Source: Hyposmocoma kahamanoa
Lineage: Eukaryota; Arthropoda; Insecta; Lepidoptera; Cosmopterigidae
Length of the DNA: 64,000 bases
Direction of reading: 5' to 3'
Assembly (NCBI RefSeq): GCF_003589595.1
Contig: NW_020653772.1
Coordinates: forward strand, 204,173 to 268,172
The notes beneath the pieces were generated by a model. The model worked only from the letters and a program-made list of their open reading frames with translations, did not search any database and had not been told where the DNA came from. The position numbers were made by a program, and so were the translations under genes. Below, in pieces: positions 31,538-42,594 of the stretch; position 1 is the stretch's first letter; each line of letters begins with the position of its first letter.

Positions 31538-32005
31538 TATAAGGTTTTGAAATAGATAGCGTTTAAATACGTACATCTGAAAAGAAGAGGTTTGATTAAT
31601 AACACTGTGAGAAAGAGAGACAAAACGTTATAGAATGCTGCGGAAGTGACAAAGACAGTGTTATGTCCTGTTTCAGACAATATACTTTATGCGTTTAAAC
31701 AATCTCTGTAAAGGTTCAAGGAAATTTACTACATTGAAACTAGTACATACACTAACACAATTTTTAAGAACAAATTTCTTCTTTCGCCATCGTAATAAAA
31801 ATAATCGATCAGCGTACAGAAAGAGATCGATCAACGTAAAAAAAGAGATCGGTTACTGTAAAGCAAGAGATCGGTTGTCGTAAAGAAAGAGATAGATCAA
31901 CGTTGTAACATACAACATATTCAATTAAAATGGCCGTTTACGAGGTTTAAAACTGTCGTTTAACAAACATTTTGTACGGCTTGTTATCTATTTCAAAACC
32001 TTATA
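31538..32005. mobile_element. TIR element with internal minisatellite, about 468 bp
   Basis: A perfect 21-bp inverted repeat (tataaggttttgaaatagat plus a) lies at 31538-31558 and 31985-32005. Between them, 31804-31904 is a tandem repeat of about 23 bp (agagatcgatcaacgtaaa type, four to five units). There is no coding capacity. Confidence 0.7.
31804..31904 (+). repeat. About 23-bp minisatellite inside a TIR element
   Basis: Four to five units of the form gagatcg(a/g)t(c/t)a(a/c)cgtaaa with small changes. It sits centrally between the 21-bp inverted repeats. Confidence 0.75.
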
Positions 32006-33257
32006 TTTTTTAATATACAAGTATGAACAATGTTTTTCTCCGTTAGAGGGCGCTAGTGTCAGCTCAAAAGAAGGGTTATAAAGGGTCTGTAATTAATTAA
32101 GTCTATAGCAGAAATTAAACTGTTGATTGCGAAAAATTAAAAATGCATTGTGCCTTACCAGGGCGATGTAATTTTAAGCGCGTACGCAATTCTGTCGCAC
32201 AATTTGCGCTATATTTGTTCTTCGCAAGGCATCAAGGTATAGAGGTACAATACCTACCCAATTTGACAACGAATTCTGACAAGACTAACGGGGTGAATAG
32301 GGACTTCAGGGTGAATAGAGATTCGCATTTAATGTGTACAATGATGACAATGTCTACTATTATTAGAGAGTTGTAACGTTTATAGCACGTTATCGTTAAG
32401 TCTTTTATTCTTAATAATAATATTGATAATAAGAAGTATAGTTCTATTCACCCCTATGTATCTATTCATCTCGTTTTATACCTAAAGATCCATCGTAACT
32501 TAAATTACTTACGTCACCTTTATATCATTTCTTTCTAAGTTGTCGGTGCTTATTATAAAGATAACTTTAAAACTTGTAAGTTGGTAGCACTATGAGAGAT
32601 ATGTCGATTTATGTCACTGTCAAAGTTAATGTCAAGTTTATTGCAAGTTCCCACCTTTTGGCATCTAAAGATTGTGTAGGTCTTGGAAAAAATAAGTACT
32701 AGAATATCAACGCAAGTGAAACAATTTAGGTAATGGTAATTTATTAAAACACACAATATTGACTTGTGTTCGATAGTGCAGTGGATTCTCGATAATCCGA
32801 ACTTCTGTAATCCGACACCATCTGCTTAATCCGAAAAAATTTTACGTGTCGTTGGAACAGCTGAATTGAATTTTAAAACTTAAACTTAATTAAAATCATA
32901 ATTGAAGTTTAAAACAGGACGTAAATATTTTAATACAGTCGTTGAAACCTAAAACATGCTCCCTGATTTTTTTTCCAAAATGGCGCTTTCGCCCTTTCTA
33001 CAAAAGACCGATGATATATGGCTGCACCAACGATCAATAAACCCAGTGCTGGGGATGAGGTCACGCAAATGACGCGACTGCGATTCGGGACGGTACGGAC
33101 AGCTTTGTGCGTGCGAGTTTTAATACATATACGTGTAATGCAGTCCGCCTATGATAATGCCTGCACGTCACTCGGAGCGTACATAAGGTTGTCACATTAT
33201 TATTTTAATTGTACCTACAGAGCTTGTGTTATCTAGCTGGATAATTCTCGAAAATTC

Positions 33258-33385
33258 AGTCAGCTGTGTGTACCGCGACAGTCCGGTGATATTATCATTT
33301 CGTTTTTCCGGTTCAGTGAAAATTTTATCTGTGAAAATTTAATGTAATACTGAGTCGGAAATACGGAATATCAGTGCCACAAAGG
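33258..33385 (+). promoter_or_regulatory. Candidate transcription start and untranslated first exon
   Basis: An insect initiator-like TCAGT (33256-33260) is followed 125 bp later by a strong donor (aaagg|gtaagt at 33386). There is no long open frame between them. It could be a distant 5' exon of the zinc-finger gene, whose first coding exon has only 12 nt of 5' UTR, but nothing links them directly. Confidence 0.2.
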
Positions 33386-34860
33386 GTAAGTAATTTTAAA
33401 ACTTTTTTCGTTAGAGAAAATTTTAAATTTTCCAAGAACTAATGTCTCTTTGATGTCAAATAAATGTCCATTGTCAAACGATGCGAATAGAATTTTAAAG
33501 AGTGCATAAAGTTTGTTACTTATTTTTTCCAAGAAAACGGCTGCTATATCACGTTTTCATAGATGGCGCTTCAAAAGTGGGGCAGTTCGCGTTCGACCCG
33601 CGTTAGGTATAGGATATAAAATGCTATTAAAACGTAGATTCTTTATTTAAAAATTTGACATTTTTCGTTCTTTTTTCCTTATGAATTTGACTTGCCAGTT
33701 CAATTTATGATTTTCCTTTTTTTGTTATACAATTTGATCGAGAAATATTACACCTTCGTTTTCATATTGCGAATTCAAACCCTCTGTAAACGACGATAGG
33801 TCTATAATTTTATTTGATAATTTTGACGAATTTATTACCTGTTTATCAAAATACGTATAATCAATACGTAATGTTTTTATCACTTATGAAATATTATTTC
33901 CTAAATTCTATTGTAACTATTAAGCCAATTGTAAAGGTATTTTATGATTATAAATGAATTATGAATTATCAAGTTGCGGTTTATATGAATTTAAATAAAA
34001 TCTATTTATAGACAAAAGTATTGATTTGTTTTTTATTTTAATTAAGGTGTTACTTATGAAAAAATCAAATGTTTTTAGTGTTTCTTAAAGAGTAAAGAAG
34101 CTTTTGAAGAATTAACCACCTTTAATAGTTTTATGAACACGTATTTTATATAGTTAAATTTTATTGTAAAACTACATGTGTACTTAGGAAGAGACTCGAT
34201 CAATTTGTATAATAAAATTATCTCGATCATTTTGTATAATAATATGTTCTACTTATTATTGGTATATTCTTTTGCAATTTTAAACAGTGAATCCAGCATA
34301 TAATGCTTTTCTGGGGGCCATTGTTTTAATTTGTAGCCCCGACGCCATTTTGTGCTTTCATAAATGTACTAAAAATTGTTGTATAAAAATCATTTTGAAT
34401 ACTTTATAACGATAGCGTCGAAAATCACTTTAACGACCTGAATATACATCCAGAGATAACTTTCAGACGATTTATAAATTGATTCATAATGGTTTTTGTC
34501 TCACTACATTATTGTATATCAATTTATAAATAAACAAATATATAACCCCTAATATAGTAATGCCAAATGTTTAAACAAAATCTTTATTTTTGAAAGTTAC
34601 TGTTTTTTTAAACTTCATAGACTGTATTGTTTTATTTGGACTGTGTAGTGGTTTTATGATAGCTATTTTTATAGTTATAATTGCGCTGACTGCATTTCGA
34701 CTGCAACACAATTGCAATTTAAGTGCTGTCGGAAAGTAGTCGCACAGAATACTTACATGATGAATGTTTACATGACTGCACGTTAGCTACACGCTGTCGT
34801 CACTTGTAATTAATACATTTATGATATCATTGCGCCAGCTTTTTTTAAATACCAAATGAC

Positions 34861-34975
34861 GAAGACAGGACGAACGAGTCCTGCGGCTGGTGTTAATCGA
34901 CACGCCTGTCCATAACAGTTGCAGTCATCCTGAGATATAAATTGACAAGTCCCATGGCCCGTGATTTCACCGAAC
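34861..34975 (+). repeat. Interspersed repeat B copy
   Basis: gacaggacgaacgagtcctg, cgacacgcctgtccataaca and aaattgacaagtcccatg match the family. The middle block is deleted. Confidence 0.65.
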
Positions 34976-37900
34976 TAATCAGCCTTCCGACTGCATTCTT
35001 GCTGCCATTTTGTAGTCAGAATACACCTCTTCAAATCGTCCAAATTAAACTCTCCAGTTTTTACTAATTGTTAGTTATTTAATATTTACAGCGTTTATTT
35101 TCAAAAGGAATTAGCGTTTAATGAATTTGGTATTGCTATGTTAGTGCTTTTTATTATATGTTAGCAATTCTATGTAAGATTTCGAAAATAGCCTACTACT
35201 ATAGATTTTTTTAAATTATTCTTTTTTCTTTCGTGACATAAAAGAAAAGTGTAACTATTTTGACTGTTTATAATAAAAAGTAAGTAAAAAAGTTTAATGT
35301 AAAATAAAAAGTAAAATAAAAGTTTATTTAAAATAACAGTTTGGTTAGAATCTAGTGGAACACTTTTTATGTTACCTTTTGTCACACAGTCTCCTTGCAG
35401 CGCAGCATGTAGCACCCGGGTGCAATCAATACCGTCCCTCTAGTAAGCACGCGATCAAAATGGAATACTTACAGCTACATTTTCCCCAGTGATCGAAAAT
35501 TCGGGTGCAAATGGTGTAACTATAAATGATGTTGGGGCTAAGATCCTACGCTCATGTGTCGCACACCCTGTACCATAGGTAAAGCCGGCACTGTCCCTGA
35601 TTTAAATATTGTATATCGTGTTATTTCGTTTAATATTAAACACGCAGTTAGGAGACGGAAGACGACTTGTTAAAACACAAAATTCAGTGAACTCCGCTTT
35701 CTTTTCAGGGTCCAAAAATAATTTTATTCGTGAAAATTATCACTTTTTTTTATATAAAATTGTCAATTAAAGAGCACATCATCCTTGACACTTTTGACTT
35801 TGGACCGTCTTTATTGTAAGTAACGTAGAGTTGAATTGAAACCTTAACTGTACAAAACAATTAGCGGCCACAATACGTAACCCACCGTTTAAAATACAAA
35901 TATAATTTTAGATGTTTTCGTGTTTAATTGTCGATATTCAACCTTTTATTATTTTATGATATTTTTCTTCATTTTCTTTTGTCTTTTTAGTACGTACATA
36001 TTGTTGTGTCTGTTCTTGTTTGTTAAATGCAGTCAAAATAATTACACTACAAAAATATCAGTACATTTTGAGTTGTTTTTAAAAAAATAATAGGGTCCAT
36101 GTTTTTTCGTATGTACTGGATAAAACAATATTTTTATTTAATTTTTTTTTATGGACGAATATTTAAAAAGAAGACCACCATTTATTAAAAATTGATATTA
36201 TGATATTTTTCAAATATTCGTTTATAGAAAAATAAAGTTTTTGACAGGACCCAAGCAATTTGACATTACCTAGAGTAGTTCTAGTGTTGTTAAAATGACA
36301 AGTTGGTTAATTAATATTTTATTTTTTAATACAAAATTGAGGCGTCAATTCAGTTGCTAATACGTGTAGATCGAATACAATTCCATCCCCTTATTTGGTA
36401 CAATACTATTTACGTTGAAGAAGAATTTTCGTCACAGTTGTCCTTATTACAGTATTACCCCTTAACCGATTGTAAAATATATATTTTATTTTGATTGCAT
36501 TGCAGTTTCAATGCACGCAACAGCACTCTCCCTGCAAGCTGTACTATTAATCGCCAATTGTGATATAATTGTGATGCAGTTGTCATGCAGTCGTGCCAAC
36601 TGCACAAAACTATTTTGCAATTGCATTGCAGTCGGAATGCTGCTCGTGTAACTTCGGCCTTTAATACAAAACCGTTGAGATAGATAACTGCGATGTTATA
36701 AATAACTGGCAATTGAATGTATGATTTAATAATACACACATATACAGCCAGAAGAGACGCATATAATAACAGAATTATCAGATATGTTTTCATGGTACCT
36801 GAATCGACGCCATAATTAATTGTAAGATTTTCTCAAACTCCGAAGGTAACAAACGGTCAACAATTTTGCTCACATCTGCGAACTACCAGCATTAATCTCG
36901 TGACAGGGCCTAGAAAACAACAGTAATAAATTTATTTTCTATTGGTGTTATAAGGATACGAAATATGGCAACACCATACAAAGTACAGTGTGCCACATAA
37001 TATTGAGCTATTCGGGTTTTACGGAAACTTATGAAGAGGAATTCTGCAATCAAGAAAAATGACACATTAAATATGAACATTGTATCTTAATTAGTAAGGT
37101 AAACTTTAAATTGCAGTAGCCAACTGATGAGCGTGAAAATTATGTTAAATAATGTATTAGAATGATATAGGCTGACAATGTTAATGAAAATTAATTTACG
37201 TATAACTTGAATAGACCATCGTTTATATAAAGTTCAAGTTTATAATTTTTATAGCTTGACGCGTTGCCGGGATTTCTGTCTTTGGGTTATATGCTGTTTT
37301 TAAATGTGGACCATTTCAGCAAGTTGACCGATTGGGGAAGTGGACCGTTTGGGTAAGAAAGTAGACTAATGATTCCGAAGGGATTGGCCAGTTTACTCGG
37401 AACTTATAACCACATAGATGACAATTTACTCGCGTACTTTGAGAAAACCTCACAAATAAACTTTCTTATCCTTTATAGAGGGTGTTCGAAAAACTTTGAT
37501 CACAAAAAGTAGGTAGGCGTGAACATCCCCGTATATTAGAAAAAAATGTATTTTCCAACAGGCAATGTAATATGAAAAAATAAATTATAAGTTGTATAAT
37601 GTTTTTTCTTTACAACCTTCCGGTCACAAAATGTTGCCAGTAAAAAAATCTGGTTTTTTTTTAGATTGTAAGTTTTAGCTTAAAAAGAGTTACGTTATTG
37701 TACTTGTATTTTTTTATTTCTAAAATATATGCTATTTGGAAGATTTATTATAAATTATTGTTGTTTTATTTTCCGAAACATATCCTTGCGCACCACTAGA
37801 CGGAGCCACGTTACGTTCTTACGCGTTCGTAGAAATAATAAACAAAGTAATAGAACAAAAGAGACTCAGTTTTGCCGCATTTTCGCGTACTGGTAAAAAA

Positions 37901-38127
37901 GGTAGAGATTCGGAAATACCTATCAGGAATAACCAGAGTTTCAAGACTATTTCAAAAGTAGGTTTCCTTACTTACAGACTAGTCTGGGAGTCTAAAGACA
38001 AAAATATATCCTATGATCTCATGGGAGCATAGCGGCGAAAACATTACTCATGGATCCCATTAGATTATAGGCATGGGAGCTAAGTGGCGTTTAGGCGTTC
38101 AAAATATGAGATTTTATCAAGCTCTAT

Positions 38128-38690
38128 AGAGAGTTAACTCACCTGGTGTCCATTTGGTTGCGCAACCAATTTGGCGGCGCGACCAACTCGGACGCGTGCA
38201 CAGAATGTTACTGGTTGCGCCGCCACGCTGGTCGCGCCACCACTAACTACTATAGCGCTGTATGGTGTCTCACTCACTCGGCCGCCAGTGACGCCCCACC
38301 TCATTGCAAGCAACACGCGTGCACGTTGTTTTGATTTTTAAACTACTTATTTTAATATTTTGATTGTTTGTTCATTGCATACGATGGATAATTTCGAACT
38401 TATCCGGATATCTTCTTAGATCGTCGTATATGTTGACGAATTGTCCTTTCTTACAGCGATCGGCTAAATGAGGATGAACCCACCACTGTTTCTTTTTTCT
38501 CTTGTACTCTCTTTTCCTACGTACATACAGCAGTAGTGCTATCTCTTCGAGGTCCATTTTGATACTGTCTCAATGTGGTGTGGCGACTCTGGTGTCTGCA
38601 TGGTGTCTAGTTTGGTAGCTTACGGACACCACGGTGGCGCAACTGGTTGCGCCGCCATGGTGTCCCGGTGAAATATAGCCCTAAATGAAA
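38128..38690 (-). mobile_element. PIF/Harbinger-like relic with transposase N-terminus
   Basis: Minus-strand frame 38372-38557 reads KKKQWWVHPHLADRCKKGQF, then VNIYDDLRRYPDKFEIIHRM. WWVHP-x(6)-G-F-x-x-hydrophobic-x-x-hydrophobic-R-x(3)-KFxxxxRM is the N-terminal pattern of HARBI1-type transposases. The surrounding ends carry inverted ggtgtcc and ggcgcaacca-type sequences (left 38141-38175, right 38625-38668). The DDE domain is absent, so this is an internally deleted element. Confidence 0.6.
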
Positions 38691-38749
38691 AGCGGCTTCA
38701 CTTCGTACGTTGCGTATGCTCCATTTGCCTATTGTTTTGTAATCCGAGT

Positions 38750-38845
38750 TTTTACCCTTCAAAATCGGAACTTCGGCAGAAATAGACAAGGTGCCAGTAC
38801 ATCCCTGGACGAACTCTTTCACAGCGAGCTCCACAGCAACTAATT
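38750..38845 (+). repeat. Interspersed repeat B, 3' block
   Basis: The cttcaaaatcggaac and tccctggacgaactctttca blocks match the distal half of the family. Confidence 0.55.
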
Positions 38846-39252
38846 TGTATTAGTATTGTGTAACAAAGTGGGATAAAAATAAAGCAAGTAAATGTGCAAG
38901 TCGTAAAGTTTATTGTATATTTTTTTTCAGTTATTTCCTTAGAACTAAATCATATATCGTAATAGGCGCTTTATACATAGGTACCTTATTCACTACCCAT
39001 GCTTAGAAATACTATGTTTATAGTAAATCTAACGAAAGTTAGAACAGGTTTTCATGAACCCTTCACAATAAAGGCCGGTTACATAAGGCGACTTTTACAC
39101 CGTAAACACATTTACTTTACACGGACTTGATTTGGGTCACTAAACTCATACTCCAATGCTAGCTACGCGTAATTGCACTATTCCCGACGTTATCCATCGC
39201 GAGAGTAGAAACTTAAAAAATTTGAATCACAAACGCACGTTTGTATCGCTGT

Positions 39253-39705
39253 TAAGGCGCTCCGCAGATGGAGCAACTTTAGTTGACACAACTGGCAACT
39301 TTTGACAAGTTTCCATTAACGGTTCCCGGTTGTAACAAAAAGCCTAGTTGCCGGTTGCCGCAATTTTAAATAAACTTTCGAAATCCACGGTCAAGACATG
39401 ACACTGCGGGGGACGGGGCGGGAGTGAAGTTGCTTCACGAGTTGCGGTTGCCGATTGCGGAAACTGGCAACTGGAGACAACCGGTACAAATGTGCAAGTT
39501 TCTAGTTGCGGCTATTTATTTAATCACGGATTTCGGCAATCGATTCCGAAACTCTCAACTGAAGTTGCTACGTCTACGCGGTTTCTTGAAATTATATGAA
39601 AAACGTCATAAACAGGTATTAGCGGGTTGCCAGTTGCCGAAACTCGATGATCAAAGTTACTCCAACTACGCAGCGTCTCATAGTCGCCGTGTGAACCGCT
39701 CTTAA
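39253..39705. mobile_element. Possible MITE rich in gttgccg motifs
   Basis: The boundaries are ttaaggcgctccgcag and the complement ttaagagcggttcacacg, with TTAA at both ends. The interior repeats ggcaact and gttgccg words. The inverted match is short, so the call is tentative. Confidence 0.35.
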
Positions 39706-39840
39706 GGTCCCAACAAAATGAACTGAATTCATTTTACAGTCTTCTTATCGTGCTGGTGCTTTCTTTTCAAGACTACAGTTCTGCGATATCAAAATTTTCT
39801 CACAATACTTTTTGAACAATAATGTTACTTTACACAGAGA

Positions 39841-40300
39841 CAGTTGCTTCAGCTGTACCAAGCGCAAGACCGGTCGTGCATGGAGTATTGCTGCCATCTT
39901 TGGAGTGGTTCTGCTACATACCAACTGGCCATCTTGGATTCAATTGACAGCCGTGACAAGAAGCTTGTAGGTGACTCGGAATTAGGGGACGCGAAGCTGC
40001 AGAGCCTTGAACACCGCCGTAAAGTAGCCTGCTTATCGGTATTTTACAGGATGGAATTACACGATTTAATTTTGCCTTTCCATCACCGGGGGACTAGACG
40101 TAAGCTTGGATTCCACCTCTAAGATGTGGATATTGAGATAGAGTGGACTTCCCTACCTGCGGACTTGTTCCCTGACAATATAACTTGGACCTTTTCAGGG
40201 CAAGAGTGAATAGGCATTATTTAGGTGTGTATGCTCCCATCGACGACCTCATCGTCACTTTCCATCAAGTGGGATAGAGGTCAAATGCGCACTTACAAAA
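39841..40300 (+). mobile_element. CR1/jockey-like LINE: RT C-terminus, broken
   Basis: The frame 39844-40122 reads SCMEYCCHLWSGSATYQLAI, LDSIDSRDKKLVGDSEL and LQSLEHRRKVACLSVFYRME. MEYCCHLW-x-G-(S/A)-x-x-YQL-x-x-LDxxxxR is diagnostic for the end of lepidopteran LINE reverse transcriptases. A frame change follows. RARVNRHYLGV-like codons continue to about 40240, and then come the 3' UTR ccatcaagtgggatagaggt. The element is 5'-truncated and dead. Confidence 0.85.
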
Positions 40301-40530
40301 TTACAAAGCAGAAAACTCGATACCGGCGAAATCCAAAAAGGTACCCTACCGCCAATAAGCAAAAAGATGCTTTTTTATTTTAGGACTCTATTGACTTTTA
40401 TAGTACGTTGGCAGCTTGATGCACTTATCTGTGGCTGCGTGGAGACCTTGCATCATGCAGGTGGGCACGTGGGGCATACCAGCAAGTGCTGCGTGGACTT
40501 TCTTGAAGCACCAGTCACATTTTTTCTTAT

Positions 40531-40725
40531 GATATCAAGTGACAAAGTGAACAAGTCGTATGACTGGTGGTAAGAGACACGCCTATCCCTAACACTTGCA
40601 GTGCCATTCAAACCTCTAAATTACAAAGATCCGAGGAGTACTGCCACCTGCACCCGTTGAGACATAAGTTGAAATTGGACCAACACCGGAACGCAGTAAT
40701 GTGAGCATTACTCTGCCGCTGTTAA
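40531..40725 (+). repeat. Interspersed repeat B copy
   Basis: The blocks atcaagtgacaaagtgaac, gacacgcctatccctaacac and caccggaacgcagtaatgtg match the family. Confidence 0.65.
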
Positions 40726-40789
40726 CTTGAAAGGGCGCACGTGACATTAAAAAAAATATTTATGTCTGTCTTATAAAAAGGCCTCTTTT

Positions 40790-41219
40790 TAACAGACTTC
40801 AAAAAAGGAGGAGGCTCTCAATTCGACTGTTTTTTTTTGTATGTATGTTACGCGACAACTCCGGTATTTGTGAACCGATTTTCATGATTCTTTTTTTGTT
40901 GGAAAGGGAGAACTTCCTTAATGGTCCCATTTCATTTTGAAGAAAATCATCCACCTCGAAGGGTGGCTGTTCATGCATGAAGATTCATTTTTATAAATAG
41001 CGCCTAACTTTAATTTAGGAGCAATTACTTTAATGGGTGATTTTGCTATTTCTCCAGTTCAAGGCGTTTTTCTCTCAATATACTTTGAGTAGTGTCGTAG
41101 TGAGAACCTATTTTTATTATCTCCAGTGTCAAGTCCTGTATAATGGCGAACTAGGGGATATTTCAATAAAACTTAGCAAATAGACGTAATTCCACGTACT
41201 TTTGAGGTCGGTTTTTTTA
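40790..41219 (+). mobile_element. CGACTTC-type MITE, 430 bp
   Basis: It starts aacagacttcaaaaaaggag and ends cttttgaggtcggttttt. It is collinear with 60941-61396, including attcatttttataaatagcg and ccagttcaaggcgtttttct. Confidence 0.8.
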
Positions 41220-41339
41220 GTACTCTGTACAGATATATTATTTCTCTATAAAGTACGAAATTACCGCAAGAGAAAAGTAGATGGTTTTTTTTATTGAATT
41301 TTTTTTAATACTATATTTTCTTGGTTTTGAGTTTATGTC

Positions 41340-41460
41340 ACAAGAGCGCCCTTTCAACAAACTGGCGGCACAGCAGTACTGCTTAATGACAGACATAGTT
41401 AAAGTGGCAGTAGTTCCCTGGACGAATTTTTTCACAAGCTTTTTACTGCAACCAATTTTA
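41340..41460 (+). repeat. Interspersed repeat B, 3' block
   Basis: agtggcagtagttccctgga, then cgaattttttcacaag, matches the distal end of the family. Confidence 0.5.
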
Positions 41461-42594
41461 TAACCAAAAATAATTTACTTTGGATTAGGTAAGCATCCCG
41501 GAACTCCCATCCCTTAACACTCATCCAGTCTTACAATTTACGGTCGAGAACATGAAGTAAATTCATTTTTTTATGAGACCAAGCTCGAAACTCGCAAAAA
41601 ACTAATCTTTTATGAAACAGATGATTTATTCTAGCGGTTTCACGCTAGTCAACCTCAGACCTCAAACCTCAGACTTCAATTGAACTCAATACTACTTACG
41701 AGAAGGATAATTCTAACCATAAAGCTAAATTTGTTTTTAAAATATTTTCAGTTGATTTTGTTGGAACGGAGTATATGTACTTAGAAAATTTATTAAATTT
41801 ACATTATATTTACAAAATGTAACAGAAATCAATTTACATAAATCAGCTGGTAAAGCAGCGTCTCATGATACACTGATTAAGTCAACAAACCAACGAAACG
41901 ACCAGTTCAAATTAACACTAGTGCTTTATATCGCGACGGGCTCACACACTTGGTAGTTTCCCGTGACGACACGACTTGAAAAAGAAATTTTGATACTCAT
42001 TTACTCGAAACAAAAGTTTCAAGTCTCATCGGAGCCAAAATATCGCGAAAATCGAAGAAAAATTACGATGGTTTCATGAACACGTTTCAAGTTTCCTAAT
42101 AAAACCGTATCTTGCCCTTGATCAATACAAAACCGGAGATGATGTATGACAAAAACCGTTTTTCAGGTTAGAGACTGCAGGTGCTTGGACTTGAAACACA
42201 CTCCTAAGCAAGCATCTGCCCCAACCAGAAACCAAGAAAATCGAAGGCAGGATCATCTTCCAGCTGTTTAATTCAGTTGGTCGTGGCTCAGCGTCGCAAT
42301 TAATAGTGATCCCAATGGATCTGGTTGCATTGATGAAGGGCTTCATAGGCCCTAAGTCATCATCATCCTGGTTCTCTGACGGACAATCTCATCACGAATA
42401 AGATCTTTCAAAGAAACTCCGAGCTTAAGGCTAAGATCACTAAGTGACTTCAACTTGATGGATGATGCCACTCTAATAAAAATGCATGTATAATTTTCTA
42501 TCCAGTTCATCGTAAATGACAATAAGGTCAAACTTCAGGGTCCAGTATAGTTTTTACAAATGATTAACGACACATCGTGAAGATTATCCCTATT
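41461..42594. other. Non-coding stretch downstream of the P-transposase-like ORF
   Basis: Nothing convincing. 42170-42480 looks like an old repeat (gtgcttggacttgaaacaca and onward) but has no partner in the window. The 3' UTR of the minus-strand gene would lie here. An attaaa-type or aataaa hexamer is not obvious near the stop. Confidence 0.4.

Larger units (their letters stand above)
32006..38127. other. Gene-poor stretch
   Basis: I find no convincing exon in these 6 kb. Small items are a pogo/mariner-like terminus (cagtggattctcgataatcc near 32779), a candidate untranslated exon (33258-33385), a repeat B copy (34861-34975) and a tgcag/caattg-rich region around 36540-36650 that partly matches the complement of 34680-34740. 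Confidence 0.5.

Noticed and set aside
38134..38334. Overlapping plus and minus frames of about 60 codons
   Set aside because: They translate the GC-rich inverted end of the PIF/Harbinger-like relic and have no protein features.
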